Source of the DNA: Eulemur rufifrons
Taxonomy: Eukaryota > Chordata > Mammalia > Primates > Lemuridae
Assembly: GCF_041146395.1 (NCBI RefSeq)
Contig: NC_090989.1
Span: forward strand, 245,324,843 to 245,388,842
Length of the DNA stretch: 64,000 bases
Direction: 5' to 3'
Of this stretch, positions 1 through 10,559 are shown one piece after another; within the stretch, counting starts at the first letter, position 1, and every line of letters starts with the position of its first letter. A model generated the notes under the pieces. It worked only from the letters and a program-made list of their open reading frames with translations, did not search any database and was not told the DNA's origin. The position numbers and the translations under genes were made by a program.

Positions 1-1653
1 CTTAATAATCACAATATATTTTATGATATTTTTCTTGTCATTGGTTAAAAACAAAAGAGGTGGAAATAATTTGACTGTTAACAATTATTCCCAAGTCACA
101 TAAAAACCTGTGTGCATTTGAAAGATACATTCCATATACTTGCAATAGATGGACTATATAATAATTGCAAAATCTCTGTGAGAAATCACTATTAAAAATT
201 TCTACCAGCTTATAGTTAAGGTAATTACTGAAAGGAGAGAGTCACCTGCTCATTGAACTTTCCTCATAGGAAATAATGATCTGTGTTTGGATGTCATCAC
301 TGTCAATCATTTTTACCATAGAAGAGGTTACAGAAAGCGCTAACATCCTCCTTTTCTTTAAAACACCAAAAATCTTTGTCGCCACTCTGCCCACAATGTG
401 ATAGTCCCAACTCTTTCACTTTAAAAGCAGAGAGCTAGAGCTGAAACCAATTTGGAAGTATCTAAAAGCTGCAGAGTAGACTTTAATAAATCAGATAAAA
501 AGTTAGTAGAAAAGCATTTTACTGGTGTCCAGGTCCTTTCAATTTCAAATTTTTCCTGAATTGTTTATATTTTAAAAAATTGAAATTAGGCCTAGGCTAG
601 TAAAGAGAATCATCTCAGTTTTAACCATTACCAAATATACCACCCCACTTTGATTCTGAGCCAACTCTAGAAGAGAAGTAATTACGACAATTGTTCTGGA
701 TCCCAAACTTTAGAGGATATCTCAGCATTAGGATTTTACCAAAAAAGAGTAAAAACCTTTTATATATTCAGCCCACTAACCTCTCAAAATGACCAAGACA
801 GTACTGCAGGGATCTACCATTCCTCAGCCTTCTACCAAAACAGCTATTTTGAGATTCTTTTCTTCCCATTTATGGCTTTTATATCAGTTTTAATCTGTTT
901 CTAAGAGAATGAAGCAAACCAGACCGTATTCTTCGATCTATGAAATAAGTAGGGCTGACTTTGGAAACCCCAAACTTCCTTTGTCTCTAACAAAAGATCT
1001 TGGAGCTACTTGTCTCCTTGACAAGTTTGTAAATTCATTTCCCCCTCCAGCCATTTTTCATGCCATTCTCTTTCCACTAAATGCCCTTATTGCAATATCT
1101 AGTTCTTACAATAAGACCTGTCTTCGAGGGTCAATTCCCATCACAACTCTTCCTCATCTCTCTAGACCGTATTGACCTTTTTCTGTTCTATTATCTCATT
1201 TCACTCAGAGGAAGCACCTCACAAACTAGCTTTAATTATTACCCATTTTTTTTTTGTTGTTGTTGTTGCTGCTATTTCTGTTTCCTTTAGCAGATTGCAA
1301 ACTTCTAGGTAAATCATCTAGAGCTTACCTTCCTAGAGCACTAGGAGACTGCTGCTCAGTCAGCATTTCTTGGTTGAACAATGAAAGGAAATTCCTTTGG
1401 TCATACTAGTCATTGATATTTCTACCATGGCAGTCCACACTTGCCTTCCCACTCCATGACCAGACACATAGTACGTACTATATCTCCTTATCTGATACTT
1501 GGAGTAGTAAACATGCCTTACTTTTCATGTCTCCAATTGGGTCTTACTTCCTCAGAAAAGAATTTCTTAAGCCCAAGACAAGTTTATTTCTTTACTGTCA
1601 CATTTTTCACAATTTATAATTGAATAACTGTAATTATTTAAAACACTGTTGTT
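1..1653. other. single-copy AT-rich DNA, no gene
   Basis: No splice-flanked exon, RNA gene or clear repeat is visible. Open frames at 909-1175 and 1413-1623 are short, overlap one another in different frames and resemble no protein I know. The stretch from about 930 to 1400 has a C/T-rich composition that could be a very old L2 remnant, but I cannot align it convincingly. Confidence 0.5.
1246..1274. repeat. T-run followed by (TTG)n microsatellite
   Basis: A run of ten T is followed by about five GTT/TTG units decaying into GCTGCT. It lies in otherwise single-copy DNA, and no retroposon body is recognisable next to it. Confidence 0.8.
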
Positions 1654-1874
1654 CAGTGTTTCCCAATTATGGGTAATTTTGTCGCCCCACAGGACATTTG
1701 GCAATGTCTGGAGACATGTTTAATTATTATAACTGGGGTTAGGGGCAGGTTGCTACTGGCTTATAGTGAGTATAGGCCAGGGATGCTGCCAAACATTCTA
1801 CAAATGCACAGGACAACATTGCACAACAATCATGTAGCCCAAAATGTCATTATAGCCAATGTTTAGAAATTCTG
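1654..1874 (+). mobile_element. hAT-Charlie non-autonomous DNA transposon fossil (MER family)
   Basis: Starts CAGTGTTTCCCAA and ends near TTTAGAAATTCTG, degenerate versions of the CAG(G)GTTCTCAA...GAGAACC(A)CTG termini of short hAT-Charlie elements. The interior keeps the typical ACATTTGGCAATGTCTGGAGA, GGCCAGGGATGCTGC and GCCCAAAATGTCA blocks. It has no coding capacity. The same family occurs in the opposite orientation at 34905-35116. The exact subfamily name is uncertain. The flanks show no convincing 8-bp duplication. Confidence 0.75.
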
Positions 1875-1942
1875 CCTAGCTTAATGGCATAACATCACAC
1901 TAAATGTGTGCTTTGACGTTCACTCTCAAGCTATTGAAAATA

Positions 1943-1972
1943 TTAGGTCATTAAATATGAAATGTCTGATTT
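1943..1972 (+). repeat. mariner left terminal inverted repeat
   Basis: Thirty bases starting TTAGGTCATT. The reverse complement of 3166-3195 is identical except at positions 7 (C/T) and 13 (A/G). With coding on the minus strand, this is the 3' terminus of the transposon. Confidence 0.92.
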
Positions 1973-1989
1973 TGAATCAAAAGTTTAGC

Positions 1990-2975
1990 TTATTATATCC
2001 CAAACAAGAAGCAGTACAGTTAATCAAGGTATGTGCCTCAAATGTCGACAGTTTTGCCATCTTAACAAAAGCTAGTTTATGCCAGCAGCGAAGAAGCCTG
2101 GAGAGCGAGTGGCAATGAAATCGCAAAAGGTGTTTTCCACAGCTTGTTGAGAATTGAATATTTTTCCTTGCAAGAAGTGGTAGTTGGTGCAAGGTCTGTT
2201 GAATACACTGGATGACAGAGAGTTTCCAAGTTCAGCCTCTATAGTTTGAGCAGTGTTGTTTGAGCAACATGTGGTTGAGTGTTGTCTTGCAGAGAATTGC
2301 CCTATCTGTGGTGACCAATCTCAGCTGCTTAATCGCAAGCATCCTCATCATTTCATCCAATTGGTTGCAGTAGACATCCACTGTAATCGATTGACCAGGT
2401 TTCATGAACCTATAGTGAATAATACCAGCACTGGACCACCAAACAGATACCATTAGCCTTTTTTGATAAAAATCGGTTTTGGACTGTGTTTTGGTACTTC
2501 ATCTTTATCCAACCATTGTGCCAAATGTTTGTGATTGTCAGAAAGAATCCATTTTTCATCACCCGTCACAATACGGTGTAGAAATGGTTTGCCTTTGTGT
2601 CATGGCAGCAAAGACAGGCAAGCTTCAAGACAATTTCCCTTCTGATGCTTGTTTAATTCATGCAGAACCCATCTATCCAGCTTCTCTACTTTGCCAATTT
2701 GTTTCAATTGGTCCAATATTGTTGGAATAGTAATGTCAAAACTTGCTGCTAATTTATGAGTAGGTTGAGATGGATTCACTTCCAATACAGCTTTCAGCTC
2801 ATCATTATCCACCTTGCTCTCAGGTCGCCCATGTGGCTCATTTTCAAAATTAAAATCCCCAGAACAGAACTTCTCAAACCATCCACATACTATGTGTTCA
2901 TTAGCCACGTTCTTCCCAAACACTTCATTCATATTTTGAGCTGTCTGTGCAGCATTGGTTCCACAATGGAACTCA
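1990..2975 (-). pseudogene. mariner transposase pseudogene
   Basis: Minus-strand fragments cover the whole of a transposase of about 340 residues. The N-terminal helix-turn-helix region is at 2600-2975 (FEKFCSGDFNFENEPHGRPE, then VDNDELKAV and LKQIGKVEKLDRWVLHEL). The first catalytic Asp survives in a GDEKWIL motif near 2558. The VWWSSAGIIHY block lies at 2410-2450. The second Asp (a DN dipeptide near 2284) is in a different frame. The third, normally in PTDYHFF, is lost at a small deletion near 2180. The C-terminal RWQ-like segment at about 2050 is also shifted. At least two frameshifts and the lost Asp of the DD34D triad make it inactive. Confidence 0.88.
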
Positions 2976-3165
2976 TATTCTAAAATAACACAAAGTTTTG
3001 ACTTATCCTTGGTTTCACAAAAATTGCTCTAAAAAAGATTTTAGAGATAAACACAAGACAAACCATGCGTTTGAAAGAATAAGGCTGTACCTCTACAATA
3101 AAAATAAAAAAGAAGTGTCAAAGTGAAATGTCAGAGATATCAATGCTCAAACTTAATATTTAAGG

Positions 3166-3195
3166 AAATCAGACATTTCATACTTAATAACCTAA
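3166..3195 (-). repeat. mariner right terminal inverted repeat
   Basis: Reads TTAGGTTATT on the minus strand, which is the 5' terminus of the transposon relative to its transposase. It pairs with 1943-1972 at 28 of 30 positions. The flanking dinucleotide is CA where TA would be expected. Confidence 0.92.
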
Positions 3196-4434
3196 CATTA
3201 TAAAACTCAGCTATATAAAATTATAAGATATTATGGATGTTACTTACTATATTGAATATTGTTCCCTTTAAGAAAAGCAAAAAAAAAAAAAAGATTTTCT
3301 CAGGAGAAATCATCCATTTTTACTAAATAAATCGTTTAAATTATGATTTGTCTCTATTTTTTTGGCTTCTGGAAAATTAGAGTTAAATTTGTTGCCTATC
3401 TCTAACAATAATATATGACTGTATGATATTAATTCCTAGTAATTTTATTGCTGGCTTTTATTTTCCTAATTTTATTTTATTCATCTATTTCTTTTTTTCC
3501 TTCTTTCAGGCATATAAGAATCCACTTTTTAATGGAGCAACAGTCTTAGATTTAAATAACTCCCCATCAAGCTCAAGGGGGGACAGCTTATCACTAAACA
3601 ACATGCTTTGGATCAACATAGCTCTCCAAGGAAGAAATAAGAGAATAAATTTATTAATATTTGCATAGTCATAGAATAATATAAATAACCTAAATATGAA
3701 GTGACCTAGGAGGTGATAGATTCAAATCTTTCATTTAACAATGGAGGGAAAGTGATTGAAAGAGATTAAATCCATTGTCTGAGTTTATCCAGTAGCACCA
3801 AAATTATACCCAAATATCTTGGCTTTCATTTTTCTGAAAGCTATTTGCATGAAGAAGCAATAATACAAATTTCTGCTCCCACGTTCTTCAAGTACCACAG
3901 ATTTGTGGACAGTACAAGGGACTACAGCATTTACAAAGTCAACATTTTTAACTTGAAGGTACTTGTGATGTGTGTAGGAAGAACATGACATCTACCACTT
4001 TATAGTTTTGTAGCCTTAACCACCCACTTCCCCAGCAGAAAATTACAGATTAGAATGCTGCTGATTTCTACAACATTCTTGGAGAAATAATTGCTTGAAA
4101 TTTAGGATTAGTGTCTGATCCTGAAAAATAAGCAGATTCAAGTGTCTCTTAGACACCCTGTTTGAGAGATCACTATTTTTAAAGAAGCTCACATATGTCA
4201 AAAATATATCTCTCTTTAAGTCACACAGAGTCTGGCTTACTAAAGGAAAATGTGATCAGCTAATCCACTTCTACAATGACTCTCACACAACTTCATGTTT
4301 AGTTTTTCTTTTCACTAACTTATAGAATGTTTTTCAATTTTGGATTCCATCACTGAATTACTCTTCCCCTTAATTTCTGCTATACTTTTATGTTAGAAAA
4401 CAATGAGTTCAAGAATCATCCTTGACACTTTTCT
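3196..4434. other. single-copy AT-rich DNA, no gene
   Basis: It contains an A12 run near 3281 and a weak MIR-like stretch at about 3720-3800. The open frames 3423-3668 and 3785-3991 have no family features. No other repeat is recognised. Confidence 0.5.
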
Positions 4435-4560
4435 AGCTGTTAATTCACTAATATATAATGAAGGCAGGAACTGGATCAATTTTTTTCTCCACTATATTTC
4501 CAGCAGATAGTCTATTACAAAATAAGTACTCACTAAAGAGTTTTTGAGTGAAATACTTAA
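4435..4560 (+). repeat. LINE L2 3' end
   Basis: Degenerate copy of the L2 tail: a GAAGGCAGGAACTGGATCA block, then a CAGCAGATAGT...AAGTACTCA block, ending in a TTTTTGAGTGAA tail. These correspond to the L2 segments 'GAGGGCAGGGA', 'AGCACAGTGCCTGG' and 'GGTGCTCAATAAA'. The copy is old and diverged. Confidence 0.55.
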
Positions 4561-5671
4561 AATATAGGCAGAAATATCATCAGTATTCTTCATTCCATTG
4601 GAAAATAAGCAAATTTAACTTAGGTTTCTCCTAAAAGTTTATCCACAGATTGAAGAAATCACCCATCACATTATTTTTTGCATCTGAGCTATGAATCAAA
4701 TTTCTTCAAGAATTATATGCCAAGAAAAAATTATCAATAAATATATGTATGTTTATATAAGCTATCATATTTTATGATTATTTATATACAGTAGTAAAAA
4801 CCATGTCTTAAATTCATGGTATTATTTATTTCCATTCAAAAAATTTCAACTTATCTTTTAAATACTAATGGAATAAAACGATCTTTGACTGCACTGACTT
4901 TATAGTTGTACCTTACTAATTTAAAATAAAAGCTTTTGCCCTGAATGATTCCCTATTATTATTCAATATTAAATATGTTTTAAGTGGCAATATATTCTGA
5001 GCAGTGTTAGTCCTATTAAAGAAGAGATTAACTAATTCCTAATTTGTATGGCTTACGTAAGTATAAGGTATTCGAACACATCAGGAATAGAAAGAATATA
5101 GAGGGTTCTTTCTCTCTTTCTAGCACTGTGCACTTCAAAAATGTGCCTTGGCTCAAAGAGTCTGTTGAACAGGAATACTTAAATTTATTATTCGTCTTTA
5201 GCATTTCTGGTGGGCTTTTGGTACCCAAATTTTACCATTTACCATCTACGGCACTGAAAATGTGAGAGTAGATTGCCTAATGGGAAACAGTCTATTGATT
5301 TATTAGTAGCTGAATACATGAAAAGATATCCTTAGCATGCTTAAAAGCTGGACTAGAGAATGCAGTTTTGGCTCAAGAATTCAGTGTCCCAAAATAAGGA
5401 TGGTCAGAACTGCTTAACCTGAGAAGTCAGAAGGGAAATGAGCATTCCCTCATGAGTCTGAACTTGGGGCTGAAATTTAAGGCACAGTTATTCCACCCAC
5501 TAGTAAAATGGGGCCAATTAATACCCATATTCTGACCAATCAGAGCAGTCACTCCTTTTCTAGAGCAGGATTGGAGAGAAGAGGGTGGCAGGAAGAGGGG
5601 CAAGCAGAAGGGTAGAAGCCTGGAAACAAAGCTGAAAATGCCAGAAAAAGAGTTAAAATATCTCTTACTTC
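4561..5671. other. single-copy DNA, no gene
   Basis: AT-rich to about 5340, then moderately GC-richer with purine-rich tracts up to the LTR at 5672. The minus-strand open frame 5427-5765 runs across the LTR boundary and is therefore spurious. Confidence 0.5.
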
Positions 5672-6283
5672 TGTTGCGGCTCAGAAAACAGTATCCCAAA
5701 ATGAGGGCCTCAGAAGCAAAAGCTTTTTTCTGACCTTCCTCTGTCCTCCTGTCTCTCAGTCTCATTCTCCTCTGAGGCTAGCCATAGAAACTAGAATCCC
5801 TTTTCCCCAAGCCTGGTCATAGAAACCAGAACCCATTTACCCCAAAGCCAGCCATAAAACCTAATATGACTCTAACTTTTCCTCTGCCTTTTTGTGTAAA
5901 AACTGGCCATAAAGAAATTATCTGACCTACCTTTTTGACTGTAGATCATAAGACCCTCATTCCAGAGAGGGTCCTGCCCCACTCCCAGAAAGAAGAAATG
6001 CATGGCTGAGAGAGGCCAAGAAGAATCTAGACAGACAGTAATTGCTGGGTTTCCCTACTCAGTCTATTAGCATTAGATCATACCCTTTTGGTCCAGTCAT
6101 ATTTCTACATGGCTTTCCATACTTTGTTGAACCCAAGCATAATAATAACAATTTCCCAATATCTTTGGGTCTTCATTCTGAAGGCTCCCATGTATACATG
6201 TTAAATAAATGTGTATGTCTTTTCTCCAATTAATCTGACTTTTCAGAGTTGGTTTTTCAGTGAAATTCCCCTTGGCCCCGACA
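5672..6283 (+). mobile_element. solitary ERV1-type (MER4-group-like) LTR
   Basis: A 612-bp block that begins TG (TGTTGCGGCTCAG) and ends CA (GGCCCCGACA). It is flanked on both sides by the tetranucleotide CTTC (5668-5671 and 6284-6287), the 4-bp duplication typical of gammaretrovirus-like ERV1 integration. It contains three degenerate GCCATAGAAAC-type direct repeats (5780-5850) and, in the 3' third, AATAAA-like signals and the GGGTCTTCATTCTGAAGGCTC block known from ERV1 LTRs. No internal viral genes are present, so it is a product of LTR-LTR recombination. The subfamily is uncertain. Confidence 0.82.
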
Positions 6284-9104
6284 CTTCAGAAGAGCTAAAA
6301 AAGTTGAGGAAGAAAACTGGTAATCTTATGTCAAAATGTGAGATAATAAATGTTTGAAAATAATAGGGAACTTCAAAATATTTTATTGCTTTGTTTCGTT
6401 TCAAAATAAGCAGTATATATACCAAGCCCTATAAACTGATACTAAACAATAAGTTGACAGAACTCTGAAGATTCTAAATAGAAAACAGCTCTCCTAGTAT
6501 CTAATTGGCAAGGATTCTGTTTTAAAATCCTATTATTAAACTTGTAGTAAGAAAAATTGAATCACTCTTCTATTAAACCAAACTAAAAGTGTTTATCTAA
6601 GTTCACGTATCTAGATGGTCTAATTCAGAAGCATGGTCTTCTGATAAAAAATAACAATCCACATTTTTTATTTATAAACCCAGGCCAATCATAGGAAAAA
6701 TACTTCCAACCCCCCATTGATCATATAGAAATTAAAAAGACTTAAAAAAAAAACCTGGATTTAACTTGAAATTGGTTCAACCAGGTTGTGTGTATAAATA
6801 CAGGATCAAAATATAAACTGAATAAATTAAATTTTTTTCTTCTGAAAATCATCAAATCTATTATCTCAAATAATTACTTTCAAGAAGCCAAAAATGTGGG
6901 TGCAAAAATCAAACACAATTTAAAATTTTTACTTCTGATCATTATCCAGTTTTATTTTTCTTTCAGAAGATACAAATTGTATATATTTATCTTCCCAGTA
7001 AAACTTTCAGATCATGTTGTCACTAAGAAAGATGTCCTTTCAGACATAATTTCACAGTATAAGGTCTTGCCATGGCAATTTATTTATATCTTTAATTCTT
7101 AAAAAGGAATCCCTTAGACTGTCCACTAAGCAAACTGGAATTGAAAATCTCAGGCCTAAAATAAAGCTTAATAGCCAAAACTAAGTAATACTGCTCTAAA
7201 GAAAGTAATTTTCTTACATGAGCAATGTATTACAAGTACTTGGCATTCTAGAAAATATAACAAAAAGTTTTCCTCAATTTCTACTTTAGCTATGTTTCCA
7301 TGTAAGCTTTTATTGCATAGTTTAAAAGTAGGTTAGCACTTTCATTATTAACCACATTTTTCAAGAGTTTATAACAGTGTTGAAATTTCTTTTCTACCTT
7401 TCTTACTTGGTATTGCAAGAAAATTCAATTGTATGTTTGGAAACTTCAGAAGACTCATTTAAGTGTTTTTATATTTCTCTTTTACCAGTTTATATTGAAA
7501 CCGAAATAAACCTGTCTTCCAACAACACCGGCACTGAAATTTCAGGATTCAACAGAAATAATCAGGCTTATTTTATTCTCATTACATAATATGTTTCTCT
7601 ATTTCAAAGAAATAATTTAAGCAAAAAATACTGAAGAGTGAGCTTAAAACTTATTTTTTTAATTTTATTAAATAAAAATTTTCCTATCAGCCTTTCTTTT
7701 CCCTTTCTACAGAAATGACAAGATTGTTAAACCAATTTGGCAAGACAAAAGAGAATAATTGTATAATATAAAAGTAAATATTGTATAGACAGTTAATAAA
7801 AGATCCCCAACACATTTCAGAAATATTTACTGAGAGCATTATTTGATAATTTGGAGATATAAAATATAATTTATATAAATGTATGTTATATAGTCTTAAT
7901 ATCTAGCAGGGCTTCTACCTTATTTGACTTTCTTACAAATATATGTATTATGACTAGAGAATCTTTTACCTCTTAAATGTGTTAATGTTAATATAATTGA
8001 ATATTACCAATACGTACATAGAAAAGGAAAAATACTCAGATATCCAATTTGATTGCAAAAATAAATTAAAAATAGAAATATATGCTTTTCACATTCATTT
8101 GTGCAATGTTTTGTGCTTTATGCAGTTCTCGTGGATAGTGTCTAAGGTTAGACGGGGTGGAATGTTAAATGAAGAGTGAGGGTTTTGATGCTTGGTCTTT
8201 AGTACTTCTATGTACCACAAATAAGTTCTGGGTCAGTGATACAGAATAATATGAATCGTATTAATTATATTACATTCAATCTTTGTTTAGCACAGATTTT
8301 CTCATTTTTTTAGATGTTTTGTGATTGTATACTGGGACAATGACTTCAAAAAGCATTCTGTTATGGTAATTGGTTTAATTAATATTACATCATTGTTATT
8401 ATTTACATTGTTATTATTTGAAATACCAGATATTAATACTACAAGTGTTTTGCCTTGGGCATTGATGATTTGCAAGTCAATAACAGCATTTGGAGTAGAT
8501 TTCTAACAATTACACCTCAATTTCAACAAATCTATATTTTTCATTCATAATTAACAACTAATATCTGAATGAAAGTTCTTGTCTAAGTCATGACTATTTT
8601 TGGTGCATACAATATTTTTTACTTATTTGTGGTTGACGAAAAGTTTCAAGGTGGCATGTAAGTTTGAAAAGCATGTTCCATGAAGTATTTTCATTTTTTC
8701 AACAGTGGCATGAAAGTTAAACATAGAAGACAAATTGTGTCATTAACTCCTTTCTATATTACAGAAGTTCCTGGTTGAGCTGAGTGTGCCTAAGCAACAC
8801 TAAAAGTAAACTTTGGCCTAAGAAAATTGAATCTGTGTCATAGAACAAAATAGTCTGTTTTTTAATAGTGAACTAAAGATATTTTATCTATGTTTCTCTA
8901 TGCATTGCCACATCAGACTACAGAAATCAAACCCACCATGAAACACAAAGATAAATTTAAATTATATTGTGAAACAAAAGAATATCTTTGGGTATATCAT
9001 TTAAAACTCAGAAGTGGTAACATCTTTTATTTCAATTATGTGTCTAAGTTGATTTTATATAGCACAGACATGTAGAAAGTAATCTCTCTGATGTATCATT
9101 GAAA
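6284..9104. other. single-copy AT-rich DNA, no gene
   Basis: Long AT-rich stretch with no recognisable interspersed repeat. Open frames such as 6788-7102, 7377-7589 and 8321-8506 are AT-biased, low in complexity and match no family I recognise. Confidence 0.5.
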
Positions 9105-9219
9105 GCTAAACAAAAGAAAATCCAAAAATAAAAAGTGATATCTGCTCCGTATGAGAAGGAATAGGTGCAAAAACACCAGAAGTATGAAAAATCAGAGCAA
9201 AAGGACACTCCCAAAAGGA

Positions 9220-10480
9220 GTGCTCCCAAAAGGAGGCTCTCTAGCAATGAATACCAACCCAAATTAAAATATTGAAATGACAAATAAAGAACTCCAAATA
9301 TGGATTGTAAGGAAGCTCAATAAAATCCAAGAGAAGACGGAAAACCAAATCAAAGAAACCAGAGGCCGGGCGCGGTGGCTCACGCCTGTAATCCTAGCAC
9401 TCTGGGAGGCCAAGGCGGGTGGATCGCTCAAGGTCAGGAGTTCGAGGCCAGCCTGAGCAAGAGCGAGACCCCGTCTCTACTAAAAATAGAAAAAAATTAT
9501 ATGGACAACTAAAAATATATATCTAGAAAAATTAGCCGGGCATAGTGGCGCATGCCTGTAGTCCCAGCTACTCGAGAGGCTGAGGCAGGAGGATCGCTTG
9601 AGCCCAGGAGTTTGAGGTTGCTGTGAGCTAGGCTGACGCCACGGCACTCACTCTAGCCTGGGCAACAAAGTGAGACTCTGTCTCAAAAAAAAAAAAAAAA
9701 AACAAAGAAACCAGAAAAATAATGTAGGAAATGAATGAAAAATTTACTAAAGAGATAGACATATTTAAAAGGAATACAACTTCTGGAAATGAAAAATTCA
9801 TTTAAGGAAATACAAAACACAGTGGAAAGCTTTAAGACTAAACTAGACCAAGAAGAAGAAAGAATTTCATAGCTTGAAGACAACTCTTTGGAATTAACCC
9901 AGTCAATCAAAAACAAAGAACAAAGAATCAAGAGGAAAGAATAAAGCCTACAAGAAATATGGGATAATGTAAAATAGACAAATATAAGAATCATAGGCAT
10001 CCCTGAGAGTGAAGAAGAAAATTCATGAGGGCTGGAAAACTTATTTGAGGGGATAACTGAGGAAAATTTCCCTGGTCTAGCTAGAGGTTTAGATATCCAG
10101 GTACAAGAAGCTCAATGAACATCTGGGACATTCATTGCAAAGAGGCAATCACCAAGACACAGTCATCAGACTGACCAAAGTCAACACAAAGGAGGAACTC
10201 CTATGAGCCATGAGGCAAAAACATCAAAGAACTTACAAAGGAAAACCCATCAGTCTAACTGCAGTCTTCTCAACTGAGACCTTACAAGCCAGAAGGGATT
10301 GGGGCCCCATCTTCAGTCTTCTTTAACAGAACAACTTCCAGCCTAGAAATCTGTATCCTGAAAAACTAAGTTTCATATATGAAGGAGAAATAAAGACTTC
10401 TCTAGAAAAGTAAGCACTGAGGGAAATTGTCAAGACCAGACCTGCCCTACAGGAAATACTCAGACACGCATTACACATGG
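9220..10480 (+). pseudogene. L1 ORF1 protein pseudogene
   Basis: Decayed ORF1 (nucleic-acid-binding trimeric chaperone of L1). After the Alu, the coiled-coil segment has in-frame stops. The RRM block is visible as IRIIGIPESEEE near 9985-10020, followed by GLENLFEGITEENFPGL. The C-terminal domain is recognisable at about 10240-10410 (ETLQARRDWGPIF, then a LSFIYEGEIKTS-like end). Several stop codons and the 339-bp Alu destroy the reading frame. Confidence 0.82.
9364..9702 (+). mobile_element. Alu SINE, lemur-type subfamily
   Basis: Starts GGCCGGGCGCGGTGGCTCAC and ends in an A-rich tail. It is flanked by a perfect 13-bp target duplication CAAAGAAACCAGA at 9351-9363 and 9703-9715. The linker at about 9480-9535 carries a duplicated A-rich TAAAAATA/GAAAAA segment, and the right arm reads GCTGTGAGCTAGGCTGACGCC. 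Both traits mark lemur Alus. It retains many CpG sites and the A and B boxes of the 7SL-derived polymerase III promoter in the left arm. It is inserted into L1 ORF1, so it is younger than that L1. Confidence 0.95.
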
Positions 10481-10559
10481 ATCAGGACAATAGACACGGA
10501 CCAGTGCAAAATCACGTAAAAGCTGAAGTTCAGAGTTCATATAAAAAAACAGAACAAGA

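Larger units (their letters stand above)
1943..3195 (-). mobile_element. full-length mariner (Tc1/mariner) DNA transposon, inactive
   Basis: A 1253-bp element bounded by 30-bp terminal inverted repeats that match at 28 of 30 positions. Both termini begin TTAGGT. The left end is preceded by TA (1941-1942) and the right end is followed by CA (3196-3197), which fits the mariner TA target duplication with one transition. The interior encodes a mariner transposase on the minus strand, broken by frameshifts. The size matches the usual 1.25-1.3 kb of mariner elements. The termini differ from the Hsmar1/MADE1 end as I remember it beyond the first six bases, so this is probably a different subfamily. 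Confidence 0.92.

Noticed and set aside
2253..2730. Plus-strand open frames 2253-2456 and 2479-2730
   Set aside because: They are antisense shadows of the mariner transposase encoded on the minus strand.
5427..5765. 112-codon minus-strand open frame
   Set aside because: It crosses the sharply defined 5' boundary of the solo LTR at 5672, so it cannot be an ancestral coding sequence.
9364..9702. 7SL RNA gene
   Set aside because: The sequence is a dimeric Alu with a target duplication and A-rich tail, not the single-copy 7SL gene.
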